DNA of 44,169 nucleotides from Rhodospirillaceae bacterium (lineage in GTDB: Bacteria > Pseudomonadota > Alphaproteobacteria > UBA6615). Shown in pieces: positions 23,547-32,973 of this stretch. Position 1 is the first letter of the stretch. Every line of letters begins with the position of its first letter. The stretch is from the NCBI GenBank assembly GCA_002724635.1, contig PBPM01000049.1, forward strand, positions 1 to 44,169. Direction: 5' to 3'. The notes under the pieces are model-generated. The model made no database searches, was not told the origin of the DNA, and worked only from the letters and a program-made list of their open reading frames with translations. Both the position numbers and the translations under genes were made by a program.

Positions 23547-24365
23547 TTAGTCTTTGTCGAAGAAGGCAAAGACCCGGGTCTCGAGGCTCTCGCGCGGCAC
23601 GGCGTCGGCGGGCGCGGTGGGATCATCGAAGGAGGTGTGCAGCGCGTAGCGTGCACGCCCATCCTTCGCGGTGTCGTAGTTCTTGATCAGTATCGCCTCG
23701 CCCGGTGTCATACACGGGAAGTAATACCATTTGTTTTGTGCGTCATAGGAAGCGTGTCGGGTCTGGCCGACCCGGTTGTAAGCGCGCCTTTCCACCGTGT
23801 GCAGATGAACATCGTCCACGCTGTCCCAGCTGCACAGGGCCAGCGGCCATTCTTCAATCGCGCCTGCGCGTGAGCGCCAGACATTGACGATTGCGAAACG
23901 TTTCGACAGTAGCGTCTCCGCCTCGTCACCCATCACATCCTCGACCCGCTTGCGGGCCGACCAGTCGGTGTAGTCGGTGTGTGCCGCATTGGCCGGGTCG
24001 CGGGCATTGTGTGCCTCGCGCAGAGCCTGAGACGAGGACCGGCGGGTATGATCGAAGACGAGAGCACGGCTGGCGCCCGTGTGGGCACAAACCAGCGCTT
24101 CGGCCTCGGCGTTGTAGATCGACACCAGCTGATCATCGTCCTGAAAATCGGTGACCGCGGTCTCGTGTGCGACGAACGCAAAGCCTTCGTGATCCAGCGT
24201 GAAATCGTGGGACAAGAGGCGCGCATTGCGCACAGTCATTGAGTGAAACTCACGCTCACCCTCGAAGTTAGTCCGCTCGCCGGCTACATTCGACTGATAG
24301 AAGACCGGCAGCTTACCGGTGTTCACCAAATAGCCAATGGGCGCTTTGATACTTTCCGTTGCCAT
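23547..24365 (-). CDS. CmcJ/NvfI-family oxidoreductase
   Basis: A 272-residue protein of the CmcJ/NvfI (AsaB/GA4-desaturase-like) family. Indicators are the N-terminal GKLPVFYQSNVAGERTNFEG, VRNARLLSHDFTLDHEGFAFVAHETAVTDF, RFAIVNVWRS, and the C-terminal YFPCMTPGEAILIKNYD with LHTSFDDPTAP and ESLETRVFAFFD. Members are thought to be non-haem iron, 2-oxoglutarate-type enzymes, though few have known reactions. Family recognition is by pattern; His residues likely to bind metal occur in HASYDAQ and LHTSFDDP. It starts with ATG 24365 and is monocistronic. Its place at the edge of the catabolic region suggests a hydroxylation or desaturation step. Confidence 0.82.
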   Translation of the reverse strand: MATESIKAPIGYLVNTGKLPVFYQSNVAGERTNFEGEREFHSMTVRNARLLSHDFTLDHEGFAFVAHETAVTDFQDDDQLVSIYNAEAEALVCAHTGASRALVFDHTRRSSSQALREAHNARDPANAAHTDYTDWSARKRVEDVMGDEAETLLSKRFAIVNVWRSRAGAIEEWPLALCSWDSVDDVHLHTVERRAYNRVGQTRHASYDAQNKWYYFPCMTPGEAILIKNYDTAKDGRARYALHTSFDDPTAPADAVPRESLETRVFAFFDKD

Positions 24366-24530
24366 AAGACTGCTCCGTCCCGGACCAACAGACTAGGCAA
24401 GGATCCGAGCGATGGGCAAGCCCTCCGACGGCCCAGATATATCTGGTCAGACGAAAACAAATCACGCACGTTCAATGTTGCCCTCATCCTGCGATGACGG
24501 CAACACCGACGGGCATGTTGCACTTGCGGA

Positions 24531-24815
24531 TCAAAGCACGGGACCCCGATCCGGCGAATGGCCCAGAGAACGGACCGGGCCGAGACCCGGTCCCTCCGGA
24601 ACATCAGATACTCGGGCGGCGGACAAGTCGACGGCCTTGGGGCCGCGCTGATCGTCCTGAACCTGGAAGTTGACCTTCTGGCCCTCAGTCAGGGTCCCCA
24701 TGCCGGCCTGTTCGACAGCGGTCACGTGCACGAACACGTCCTTGCCGCCGTCATCCGGAGCAATGAAACCAAAACCACGAGTTGTATTAAAGAACTTTAC
24801 GGTACCTGTAGGCAT
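24531..24815 (-). CDS. cold-shock protein (CspA family) with C-terminal extension
   Basis: A 94-residue protein whose first 68 residues form a complete cold-shock domain: GTVKFFNTTRGFGFIAPDDGGKDVFVHVTAVE (RNP1 RGFGFIAP, RNP2 VFVHVT) and VNFQVQDDQRGPKAVDLSA. It binds single-stranded RNA/DNA as an RNA chaperone. The domain is followed by an extra, roughly 25-residue Pro/Gly-rich tail, where most CspA proteins stop at 67-70. The start is ATG 24815 preceded by an A/T-rich leader. The 284-base gap up to typA's end may include its promoter and a structured 5' leader, but I see no defined element there apart from the typA hairpin. Confidence 0.93.
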   Translation of the reverse strand: MPTGTVKFFNTTRGFGFIAPDDGGKDVFVHVTAVEQAGMGTLTEGQKVNFQVQDDQRGPKAVDLSAARVSDVPEGPGLGPVRSLGHSPDRGPVL

Positions 24816-25030
24816 TTAAACTTTTCCAATCGTCGTAAGACACGCGGACACCATGTCTGCGTGGTGAGACCAGCTTCGCCTGCTTATCCGGAGGTCCTAT
24901 CGCCGCAAGAAGATTGCGGAATTCGGCTCAATCGAAGTCAGAGAGCAGATTTCATTGACGCGAACATGGCCCCAGCGACCGGCGATAGCAAGTAATCTCT
25001 TGTTTCTCTTAATGGAGTTATTGACTAAAT

Positions 25031-25044
25031 GCCCGATTTCGGGC
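25031..25044 (-). terminator. probable terminator after typA
   Basis: A short perfect inverted repeat, GCCCGA-AA-TCGGGC as read on the minus strand, 56 bases after the typA stop and followed by ATTTAG. It could also act for forward transcripts, since GCTTTT follows on the plus strand. The stem is only 6 bp with a minimal loop, so confidence is moderate. Confidence 0.45.
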
Positions 25045-25099
25045 GCTTTTGCTGCTATTGTACGGACGGACGCCGAGAAACGCCCGCGCCGCAAACAAC

Positions 25100-26929
25100 T
25101 CAGGCAGCGCGGCTGGCCTTCTTGCGCTCGTGTTCCTTGAGGAACTTTTTGCGGATCCGAATCGCGTTCGGCGTTACCTCGACTAGCTCATCGTCGTCGA
25201 TGAACTCGAGCGCATATTCCAGTGTAACGCGTACGGGGGGGACTAGAATCAGGTTCTCGTCGGTGCCGGCCGCACGGATATTGGTCAGCTGCTTGGCCTT
25301 GAGCGGGTTAACCATGAGATCGTTGGCGCGCGTGTGGATGCCGATCACCATGCCCTCGTAGACGTCGGCGCCATGGCCGATCATCAACTGGCCACGCTCC
25401 TGCAGGTTGAACAGCGCGTAGGCGCGCGCCATGCCCGTGTCCGTGGAGACTAGCACGCCGCGCTGTCGCTGGGCGAGCTCGCCCGCGACCCGGGGGCCGT
25501 AATGATCGAAGGCGTGATACATCAAGCCGCTCCCCGACGTCTGGGTCAGGAATGTCGAGCGTATACCGATTAGCCCGCGGGTCGGAACCATATAGTTAAG
25601 TCGTACCCGGCCGGTGCCGTCGGGCGCCATGTCGCGCAGCTCGGCCTTGCGGGTGCCGAGCAGTTCCATCACCGCGCCCTGGTGTTTCTCCTCGACATCG
25701 ACGGTCAGGGATTCCCAAGGCTCACAAATCGTACCGTCTACCTCCTGAAGAATCACCTCCGGCCGCGAGATCGCCAGCTCGAAGCCCTCGCGGCGCATGT
25801 TCTCGATCAGAATCGAGAGGTGCAGCTCGCCACGACCGGAAACCTTGAACCGGTCCGGGCTGTCGGTATCCTCGACGCGCAAGGCGACGTTGTGCAGCAG
25901 CTCCTCCTGCAGCCGGTCGCGCAGGTTGCGGCTGGTCACATACTTGCCGTGTTTACCGGCAAAGGGTGAGTCATTGACTTGGAAGGCCATCGAGATGGTC
26001 GGCTGGTCAACGCTGAGTGCTGGCAGCGCCTCGATCGCCTCGGGGTCACACAGCGTGTCGGAAATGTGCAGCTCCTCTATGCCTGAGAAGGCGATGATAT
26101 CGCCCGCCACAGCTTCCTCGCGCTCGACACGGCCGAGGCCTTGGAAGCCGAGCACCTGAAGCAGGCGGCCCTGGCGTTTCGCACCGTCGACGCCGATCAC
26201 GGTCACGGGGGCGTTGCGCCGTGCCCGGCCACGAGCGATACGACCGATGCCAATCACACCCACATAAGACGAATAGTCCAGCGCCGAGACTTGCAGCTGA
26301 AAGGGGGCCTCCCGGTTAACGTCAGGAGGATCGACCCGGTCGACAATTGTCTGGAAGAGGATGTCCATATTGTCGGTGACGCTGTCGGAAGAGCCCGACG
26401 CCCAGCCCTCCATGGCGGAGGCGAAGACCGTGGTGAAGTCGAGCTGCTCGTCGCTGGCGCCGAGCCGGTCAAACAGGTCGAATGTCTGGTCCACCACCCA
26501 GTCGGGGCGCGCGCCGTCGCGGTCGACCTTGTTAATGACGACCACCGGCTGTAGCCCGGCCTCCAGCGCCTTACGGGTGACGAAAACGGTCTGGGGCATG
26601 GGACCCTCGACCGCGTCGACCAGCAGGAGCACCGAATCCACCATCGAGAGCACGCGCTCGACCTCGCCGCCGAAGTCCGCATGCCCCGGCGTGTCGACGA
26701 TGTTGATGTTCCAGCCCTGCCATTCGATGGCCGTATTCTTGGACAGGATCGTGATACCACGCTCGCGCTCGAGATCGTTGAAATCCATAACCCTCTCGCG
26801 CGCGGCGACCTCACCATAGGTCGCGAGCGTGCCCGACTGGCGAAGCAGCTGATCGACCAAGGTGGTCTTGCCGTGATCTACATGGGCAACGATCGCGATA
26901 TTACGGATTTTCTTGGCGGAATCGGGCAT
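25100..26929 (-). CDS. typA: ribosome-associated GTPase TypA/BipA
   Basis: A full-length 609-residue translational GTPase. G1 [10 protein letters not shown], switch-I RGITI, G3 [13 protein letters not shown] and G4 [10 protein letters not shown] are present. These are followed by domain II ([12 protein letters not shown]), the EF-G-like domains ([21 protein letters not shown]) and the BipA-specific C-terminal domain with [20 protein letters not shown] and [16 protein letters not shown]. It assists 50S assembly and translation under stress. It starts with ATG 26929 and ends in a basic tail ([10 protein letters not shown]). It is separated from xdhB by 83 bases on the same strand, but a functional operon is not implied. 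Confidence 0.97.
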   Translation of the reverse strand: MPDSAKKIRNIAIVAHVDHGKTTLVDQLLRQSGTLATYGEVAARERVMDFNDLERERGITILSKNTAIEWQGWNINIVDTPGHADFGGEVERVLSMVDSVLLLVDAVEGPMPQTVFVTRKALEAGLQPVVVINKVDRDGARPDWVVDQTFDLFDRLGASDEQLDFTTVFASAMEGWASGSSDSVTDNMDILFQTIVDRVDPPDVNREAPFQLQVSALDYSSYVGVIGIGRIARGRARRNAPVTVIGVDGAKRQGRLLQVLGFQGLGRVEREEAVAGDIIAFSGIEELHISDTLCDPEAIEALPALSVDQPTISMAFQVNDSPFAGKHGKYVTSRNLRDRLQEELLHNVALRVEDTDSPDRFKVSGRGELHLSILIENMRREGFELAISRPEVILQEVDGTICEPWESLTVDVEEKHQGAVMELLGTRKAELRDMAPDGTGRVRLNYMVPTRGLIGIRSTFLTQTSGSGLMYHAFDHYGPRVAGELAQRQRGVLVSTDTGMARAYALFNLQERGQLMIGHGADVYEGMVIGIHTRANDLMVNPLKAKQLTNIRAAGTDENLILVPPVRVTLEYALEFIDDDELVEVTPNAIRIRKKFLKEHERKKASRAA

Positions 26930-27012
26930 GCAGACGGAACCAGGGACGCGTGAAGAGCTGGGAAACGCGCGTTCCCTATCACACTTGGTCGCGTCTTTCC
27001 GGAAAATCGGCG

Positions 27013-29331
27013 CTAAGCCGTGTCACGGCTTCGGATGTCGTCGACCGCCACCAGGATTGCCTCCGGCGTCGCCGGCGCATCGAGCCTCGGCAAGTGGCGG
27101 TTATCCGAGATACGCGAGACCGCGTCGCGGATCGCCAGCCAGACCGAGATCGCCAGCATCAGCGGCGGCTCGCCCACAGCCTTGGATCGGAACACGGTCG
27201 GTACACGGTTGGGCGCGTCTTCGAGAATGTGCACGTTGAACACCGGCGGCACGTCGCGGCTGCCTGGGATTTTGTAGGTGGAGGGACCGTGGGTGAGGAG
27301 CTGACCCTTATCGTTCCAGACCAGCTCCTCCGATGTGAGCCAGCCCTGACCTTGGACGAAGGCCCCCTCTATCTGCCCGAGGTCGACCGCCGGGTTGAGG
27401 GAGTTGCCGCAGTCCTGAAGTATGTCGGCCCGCAGGACACGGCTCTCGCCGGTCAGGGTGTCGATCACCACCTCCGCGATCGCCGCACCGTAGGTGAAAT
27501 AATAGAAGGGGTTGCCGACCAAGGCCTTAGCGTCCCAGTGCAGCCCCGGCGTCGAATAGAAGCCCGCGGCCGAGAGTTGGACGCGGCGGTTGTAGGTCTC
27601 CGCGGCCAGCTCGGCAAAGGACATACTTTCATTGTTGGCATAGACCCGGTTCTGGCGAAACTCGATTTGCTCGGGCGCGGTGTCAAAGATCTTGGCTGCT
27701 ACCCCGGTCATGCGTTCCTTTATGGTGGTGGCGGCGTTAAAGGCCGCCATGCCGTTCAGGTCCGATCCCGCAGAGGCCGCCGTCGCCGAGGTATTAGGTA
27801 CCTTGTCCGTCCGGGTCGCGGATATCTTCACATTGTCCATATCGATCTGGAACACCGAGGCCACGATCTGGGCGACCTTGGTGAACAGGCCCTGCCCCAT
27901 CTCGGTACCACCATGGTTCAGGTGTACACTGCCGTCGGCATAGACATGCACCAGCGCGCCGGCCTGATTGAGCTTGGGCGTATTAAACGAGATACCGAAC
28001 TTCACCGGCATCAGCGCGAGCCCCTTTTTGAGTATCTCGTGGGAGGCGTTGAAGTCATCGACCGCCTCGGTCATAGCCTCGAAGTCGACCTCCCTGCGTA
28101 GCCGGTCGGTCAGCTCAACGATAATATTATCCTGCACCGTCTGCTGATAGGGCGTCACGTTGCGGTCGTCGATGCCGTAATAGTTCACCGCGCGAACCGC
28201 ATCGAGGGTTATATCGAGCTCGCGGGCGATATGCTCGAGTATCGCCTCGATGACGATCATGCCCTGCGGACCGCCGAAGCCGCGGAACGCGGTGTTCGAG
28301 ACCGTGTTGGTCTTGCAGGGGTAGCCCCGAAGCTTCGCGTTCGGCAGGTAGTAGCAATTATCCACATGGCACATTGCGCGAGCCAGCACGCCGGGGCTCA
28401 GGTCGGCGACATTGCCAGAGCGCATGCCCATTAGAATGTCGACGCCGGCGATCCGTCCAGTCGCGTCAAAGCCCACCTCGTAGCGGAACAGGAAGTCGTG
28501 CCGCTTGCCTGTCACGATCATATCGTCGTCGCGGCGCAGGCGCAGTTTGGCTGGGCGGCCAGTCATGTCGGCCATCAGAGCGGCTATCGCGGCGATGATG
28601 GTCGGTTGGCTCTCCTTGCCGCCGAAGCCGCCGCCCATGCGCCGTACCTCGACGGTCACGGCGTTGGACGGGATGCCGAGCGTATGGGCGACCCCGTGCT
28701 GCACTTCGCTGGGATGCTGGGTCGAGCTGAAGATGTCGAGGTCACCGTCGTCGCGCGGCACCGCCAGCGCAACGTTGCTCTCGAGGTAGAAGTGATCCTG
28801 CCCGCCACAGCGCAACTCGCCCTCGATACGGTGCGGCGCGCCAGCGATCGCTGTCTCGGGATCGCCGAAGGTCATAATCTGCGGCGGATAGGTATATTGC
28901 CCGCTTTCGAGTGCATCCTCGATCTCAAGGACCGGCGTCAGTTCCTCATAGGTGACCACGACCGCCGCGGCCGCGGCGCGGGCCTGGTCGTATGAGTCGG
29001 CGGCAACCGCCGCCACAGGCGCGCCGGCATATTCCACAACCGCATCCGCGAGGACCGGTTCGTCGTCGAATATCGGGCCGATATCGTTATGCCCCGGGAT
29101 GTCGGCCGCAGTCACGATCCCGCGCACGCCGTCCATCGCAAGTGCCACCGACGTGTCAACCGAGACGATCCGCGCATGGGCGTGCGGGCTGGTCACCAGG
29201 ACAATCTCCTGAGTACCGGGTAGGAGCGGCATGTCGTCTATATAGCGTGCCGATCCTGTCACATGGCCGCGCGCACTATCGTGGCGGACGCTCGATTGGA
29301 CTGCACCACGGATGCCGTCGTCGGCATTCAT
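27013..29331 (-). CDS. xdhB: xanthine dehydrogenase molybdopterin-binding subunit
   Basis: A 772-residue molybdenum subunit that oxidises hypoxanthine/xanthine to urate. Key features are the N-terminal HDSARGHVTGSARYIDDMP, GGQDHFYLE (substrate-contact Glu), RRMGGGFGGKE, the substrate Arg region TAFRGFGGPQGM, NHGGTEMGQG, and the C-terminal base Glu in SKAVGEPPLML. The protein is complete, starting with ATG 29331 and overlapping xdhA's stop by four bases (ATGA), so the two subunits are translationally coupled. Comparison with the Rhodobacter-type XdhA/XdhB split supports the naming. No xdhC insertion chaperone follows. The paired guanine deaminase on the other side of xdhA fits purine catabolism. 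Confidence 0.95.
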   Translation of the reverse strand: MNADDGIRGAVQSSVRHDSARGHVTGSARYIDDMPLLPGTQEIVLVTSPHAHARIVSVDTSVALAMDGVRGIVTAADIPGHNDIGPIFDDEPVLADAVVEYAGAPVAAVAADSYDQARAAAAAVVVTYEELTPVLEIEDALESGQYTYPPQIMTFGDPETAIAGAPHRIEGELRCGGQDHFYLESNVALAVPRDDGDLDIFSSTQHPSEVQHGVAHTLGIPSNAVTVEVRRMGGGFGGKESQPTIIAAIAALMADMTGRPAKLRLRRDDDMIVTGKRHDFLFRYEVGFDATGRIAGVDILMGMRSGNVADLSPGVLARAMCHVDNCYYLPNAKLRGYPCKTNTVSNTAFRGFGGPQGMIVIEAILEHIARELDITLDAVRAVNYYGIDDRNVTPYQQTVQDNIIVELTDRLRREVDFEAMTEAVDDFNASHEILKKGLALMPVKFGISFNTPKLNQAGALVHVYADGSVHLNHGGTEMGQGLFTKVAQIVASVFQIDMDNVKISATRTDKVPNTSATAASAGSDLNGMAAFNAATTIKERMTGVAAKIFDTAPEQIEFRQNRVYANNESMSFAELAAETYNRRVQLSAAGFYSTPGLHWDAKALVGNPFYYFTYGAAIAEVVIDTLTGESRVLRADILQDCGNSLNPAVDLGQIEGAFVQGQGWLTSEELVWNDKGQLLTHGPSTYKIPGSRDVPPVFNVHILEDAPNRVPTVFRSKAVGEPPLMLAISVWLAIRDAVSRISDNRHLPRLDAPATPEAILVAVDDIRSRDTA

Positions 29332-30749
29332 AGTGTGGTCACCTCGATCTTGTCGGCGCCCTCAAGATCGCGATGAAGGCGTACGAATAGGTTACCGGCG
29401 ACCCGCAGGCGGTAGTTTGCCGTCGCCCGGTGGTCGTCGATGGGCCGGAAGTCTTGCCGTGCCGCCTCGCCCGCACGCCGCGCCGCATCCTCGTTCCAGA
29501 TTTGCCCGACCAGCGCCGCCTCGCAGGCCGGGGCCCGCTTGGGCGTGGCGGCCATGCCGCCGAACGCGATCCGCGCCTCGGTGACGGTGCCGTTGTCGAT
29601 GGTCAGGCGGAACGCCCCAACCACGGCCGAGATGTCCTGATCGTAGCGCTTGGAGACCTTGTACGTACGAAAGACCTCATTGTCCGCGAGCTTCGGGATG
29701 GTCAGAGACGCGATCACCTCGTCCGCTGCAAGCTCGGTCTTGCGGTAGTCTATAAAGAAGTCCTCAAGCGCGATGTCGCGCGGACCGGTCGGGCCGTGCA
29801 GGGTCAGGGTAGTGTCGAGCGCGATGAGGCAGGGCGGTGTATCGCCGATGGGCGAGGCGTTGCCGATGTTGCCGCCGAAGGTGCCAACATTGCGGATCTG
29901 GCGCGAGCCGATCCGACGGATCAGCGCCGCGAAGGACGGGTAGAGTTCTTCAATCCGGGGAAGCGCTTCGGAATAGGTGACCGCGGCACCGATGCGGATA
30001 CCGGCGTCGCCCTCCTCGATTCGTTTCAGCTGGGCGACGTTCTGGGTGAAGATCGTCACTGGGAACGCCCTGCGGTCCTTACTGAAGCTCAGCCCCAGGT
30101 CCGTGCCGCCAGACAGGAGCGGCGCGTCTGGATGTGCAACGCGCGCGGCGACGAGAGCGTCGAGGCTCGTGGGCGCGAGGAATGCCTGTCCCTGCGCCTC
30201 GTAGGTCTCACCCGCCGCCGGCGCCGGGGTTGCCATGACCGGCGAGGCGTCGCCCGGCGCGGCGATCGCTGCATGGGCCGCCGCGACGATGGAACGATAG
30301 CCGGTGCAGCGGCACAAGTTGCCTGCCAACGCATCGTGGATGACCGCGTCGCTCACCAGCTCGTCGCCGTGGCGCAGCGCATGCAGTGCGATCACGAAGC
30401 CAGGCGTACAGAAGCCGCACTGGGTGCCGTCCTCGTCGACAATCGCGGCCTGAACCGCTTCGAGTTCGCCGGCTTTCTCCGACAACCCCTCGACCGTAGT
30501 CAGCCGCGCGCCGTCGAGCTGGCCTATGGTCAGCAGGCAGGAGTTCACGGCTTCGACCCGGTCAGAGCCGTTGCGCACAAGTACGACAGAACAGGCCCCG
30601 CAGTCGCCCTCGGCGCAGCCCTCCTTGGTCCCCGTGAGGCCGGCATCCTCCCGCAGATATTCGAGCACCGTGCGCGTCGGCGACACCAACGCCTCGCTGC
30701 GCGCCTCGCCATTCAGTACAAAATTGATTGCCAAGATCCGATCCGTCAC
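29328..30749 (-). CDS. xdhA: xanthine dehydrogenase small subunit (2Fe-2S and FAD)
   Basis: A 473-residue electron-transfer subunit. The N-terminal plant-type 2Fe-2S domain has GCAEGDCGACSVVL with a further Cys; the second 2Fe-2S site has CGFCTPGFV and GNLCRCTGYRSI. The FAD-binding domain shows LLSGGTDLGL, IGSRQIRNVGTFGGNIGNASPIGDTPP, and a CO-dehydrogenase-flavoprotein C-terminal domain. Electrons from the Mo centre in XdhB pass through these to NAD+. It starts with ATG 30749 and is the first gene of the xdhAB operon. It faces guaD (30863) across 113 bases, a likely shared regulatory region. All cofactor Cys are present. Confidence 0.95.
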   Translation of the reverse strand: MTDRILAINFVLNGEARSEALVSPTRTVLEYLREDAGLTGTKEGCAEGDCGACSVVLVRNGSDRVEAVNSCLLTIGQLDGARLTTVEGLSEKAGELEAVQAAIVDEDGTQCGFCTPGFVIALHALRHGDELVSDAVIHDALAGNLCRCTGYRSIVAAAHAAIAAPGDASPVMATPAPAAGETYEAQGQAFLAPTSLDALVAARVAHPDAPLLSGGTDLGLSFSKDRRAFPVTIFTQNVAQLKRIEEGDAGIRIGAAVTYSEALPRIEELYPSFAALIRRIGSRQIRNVGTFGGNIGNASPIGDTPPCLIALDTTLTLHGPTGPRDIALEDFFIDYRKTELAADEVIASLTIPKLADNEVFRTYKVSKRYDQDISAVVGAFRLTIDNGTVTEARIAFGGMAATPKRAPACEAALVGQIWNEDAARRAGEAARQDFRPIDDHRATANYRLRVAGNLFVRLHRDLEGADKIEVTTL

Positions 30750-30862
30750 GTTTTGCGCAAGCTACTTAGCCTATAACGGCGCGGGACCGTCTGGCGAGAC
30801 CCTTGCGGTGTTTTCCGCCCGAACGTGCGTGCTACGATCCAGCGCAGCAAAAGGGGCAGGTC

Positions 30863-31333
30863 ATGGACAAGAACAACTTCATGCGCGCGGCTGCCGCGCT
30901 CGCCGAAAAGAACGTTGCCGACGGCACCGGCGGCCCATTTGGCGCGGTCATCGTTCGCGACGGCGAGATCATCGGCGAAGGCACGAACCAAGTCACGAGA
31001 AGCAACGATCCGACGGCCCACGCCGAGGTGGTCGCAATCCGCCAAGCCTGCGAGAAGCTGGGCACCTTCAACCTCGCGGGCTGCGAGATTTACACCAGCT
31101 GCGAGCCGTGCCCCATGTGCCTGTCCGCCATCTACTGGGCCCGCCTCGACCGCATCTACTTCGGCAATACCAAGGCTGACGCGGCGGCGATCGATTTCGA
31201 CGATAACTTCCTCTACACCGAGATCCCAAAACCCATCGAAGGCCGTGCGATCCCCACCGAGCAGATGCTCCGCGAGGAGACCATCAAATCGTTCGATGCC
31301 TGGGCAGTCTCAGAGACGAAGATCCCATACTAG
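30863..31333 (+). CDS. guaD: guanine deaminase (cytidine-deaminase fold)
   Basis: A 156-residue zinc deaminase converting guanine to xanthine. Zinc ligand His53 and catalytic Glu55 lie in TAHAEV; zinc ligands Cys83 and Cys86 lie in CEPCPMC. These are the same residue numbers as in the Bacillus subtilis GuaD. GGPFGAVIVRDGEIIGEG, SNDPTAHAE and the C-terminal swapped segment (AWAVSETKIPY) are also GuaD-like, which separates it from the tRNA deaminase TadA. It starts with ATG 30863 after AAGGGGCAGG. It is divergent from xdhA, so guanine to xanthine to urate can be done by this locus. Confidence 0.93.
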   Translation: MDKNNFMRAAAALAEKNVADGTGGPFGAVIVRDGEIIGEGTNQVTRSNDPTAHAEVVAIRQACEKLGTFNLAGCEIYTSCEPCPMCLSAIYWARLDRIYFGNTKADAAAIDFDDNFLYTEIPKPIEGRAIPTEQMLREETIKSFDAWAVSETKIPY

Positions 31334-31424
31334 CGGAACCTAAATGTCGAGGTTGACCGGCGGGTACGCGGTCCGGCGTCCGGACTCGCTGCCGACATCT
31401 ACCGGAAAAGACGCGGGCGGCCCG

Positions 31425-32633
31425 CTACTCCCACCAATGCAGCGCATCCTGGCCCTCGCCTTGAGTACCGTTGGGCCCGCTTCCGCCCGTTCGTAGGTAC
31501 ATCTTGCGGTCGTGACCGGCACCATATTTCCCAGCTAGCGCATCGACCAACCAATCGTGGCACATCATGTGATGGTCGTGGCGTGTCTGCTCCTCGCCGA
31601 ACATCCGTGCCTGATGGTAGGTGTCCTCGTAGACCCAGAGTTCCTTAGGCGCCTGAATTTTATCATAGAATTCGTATACCAGCTCGACGGGGCTTCGGGA
31701 ATCATACTCGCCCACGGTCATCAACACCGGGCACTTGATGTCGCGCTCGCGGCCCTCGACAGTCATCTGAGAGACCCAGCCGTCAAGTTCCTCTTCGCTG
31801 GACGCCCCCATAAGATAGCCAAAAAGCTGTTTATAGCGAGGCGAGAAGGTGTCAAGGATGAAATACTTGTCGAGCGCCGACGTCCATGGCGCGGCCACCG
31901 CCTTGATCAGCGGATGGCCCGAGGCCGCCACCTCGAGGCCCCAGTGAGCACCCATCGATAGCGCATAGACTACTATCTTCTCGGCATCGACCTCGTCGCG
32001 CTCAGCCATATGCTCCGCTATAGCGAGCACCGCGCGCTCGTAGTTTGTCGGCGTAAGCTTGAGCCCGCGCAGGTTCGACATCCCCTGCCCCGGCCCGTCG
32101 ATGACCAGCATGTGCATGCCGCGCAGATGCGCCTGCATGATGCGCGGATCGGGATAGTTTTCCTTGGTCATGTCGCAGCCGGGAATGAAAATCACCAGCG
32201 GCGCGCTTGGTTTGCCCGGCAGCATATGGAAGTTGCACTGCAGATCGCCACCCTCGAACGGCACCTCGAGCCGCTCGATCGGATAGGGCGCGTGCTCGAT
32301 CACCTTTTCATAGTTGGCGATGCAGCGGCCGTGCAGGTAGCGTTTCTCGTCATTAGTCTCGAGCACTGGATGCTGGGCCAGCGCGAAAGTGGACGACGCT
32401 CGGTAGTAAAGCTCAAACGCGGTCGCCGAATGTCCGGCCGCCTCCTCCTCCGCAGCTACGCGCTCGAGCCGCTGGCCGATGCGGCCTAGATGCTTGGAGA
32501 TCTGGGCGTGGCTCTTAACCGATTTGGGCAGCGGCCGGCCCTCCTCGTCCCAGTGGAAAACCTTACCGGTCTCCTGTACGAGATAGTCAAAAATCCACTG
32601 CTGGCGATCGCGATCGAGGCGTGGCGTGCGCAT
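31425..32633 (-). CDS. alpha/beta hydrolase, 2,6-dihydropseudooxynicotine hydrolase-like (copy 3)
   Basis: A 402-residue hydrolase with a helical cap (about 1-120) and a catalytic domain showing FIPGCDMTKENYP, IDGPGQGMSNL, nucleophile Ser226 in ALSMGA, acid Asp311 in VGEYDSRSP and candidate base His340 in EDTYHQARM. It belongs to the same FrsA/DHPON-hydrolase group as the genes at 62 and 20501 but is clearly divergent from both. A 30-residue Gly-rich tail follows the last conserved helix. It starts with ATG 32633. It is convergent with guaD and is the last GC-rich gene before the AT-richer accessory stretch. Substrate unknown. Confidence 0.87.
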   Translation of the reverse strand: MRTPRLDRDRQQWIFDYLVQETGKVFHWDEEGRPLPKSVKSHAQISKHLGRIGQRLERVAAEEEAAGHSATAFELYYRASSTFALAQHPVLETNDEKRYLHGRCIANYEKVIEHAPYPIERLEVPFEGGDLQCNFHMLPGKPSAPLVIFIPGCDMTKENYPDPRIMQAHLRGMHMLVIDGPGQGMSNLRGLKLTPTNYERAVLAIAEHMAERDEVDAEKIVVYALSMGAHWGLEVAASGHPLIKAVAAPWTSALDKYFILDTFSPRYKQLFGYLMGASSEEELDGWVSQMTVEGRERDIKCPVLMTVGEYDSRSPVELVYEFYDKIQAPKELWVYEDTYHQARMFGEEQTRHDHHMMCHDWLVDALAGKYGAGHDRKMYLRTGGSGPNGTQGEGQDALHWWE

Positions 32634-32847
32634 GGTAGGTATCCCCCAAGTGATTTCCGTATTGTAGTTCGCGAAAATATTTCGGGGAGCGGCAAGAGTC
32701 GACCCCCGAGCGTTAGCCCATGACCCTTAATAAACAATCGTCCTTATGGACCGCAGCCTGCGGGCGCGCAGCACATGCAGCTGAAGCGCATGGGAACCGA
32801 CCAGCGTCGCAGCTACTCCAGTTTTTCGTTTAGGAACGGAGCAAACT

Positions 32848-32973
32848 ATGACGAAAAACGAAATAGTCAAACTTGGCCCCGATGACCCGATTGTTCAGTG
32901 TGGTTTCGTGATTTCATCACGCCCTGTTCGGCCCAAACAATTGAGGTGCCGGCAGAAATGCAAGACGATGTAA
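32848..32973 (+). CDS. possible tiny peptide gene (41 residues), maybe frameshifted
   Basis: ATG at 32848 after GGAACGGAG opens MTKNEIVKLGPDDP and a Cys/Arg-rich end, stopping at 32971-32973. In the next frame the same stretch is open from just after the DDP codons to TGA 33000-33002 and reads more like protein: VWFRDFITPCSAQ, IEVPAEMQDDV, then a Lys/Glu/Asp-rich end. A one-base shift near 32885 would join the good start to that frame as a 51-residue product. It lies about 95 bases before the MFS gene. I recognise no family. It could be a broken small gene, a small-peptide precursor, or chance. Confidence 0.3.
   Translation: MTKNEIVKLGPDDPIVQCGFVISSRPVRPKQLRCRQKCKTM

Noticed and set aside
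26950..28101. 383-codon forward ORF
   Set aside because: Shadow of xdhB on the opposite strand; low-complexity His/Arg-rich translation.
29430..30776. 448-codon forward ORF
   Set aside because: Shadow of xdhA, whose 2Fe-2S and FAD motifs are intact on the minus strand.
32640..32800. Left attachment site matching the tRNA-Glu 3' end
   Set aside because: I looked for the GGTTCGAACCCCG or GGGGACGCC sequence at the left edge of the AT-rich stretch and did not find it.
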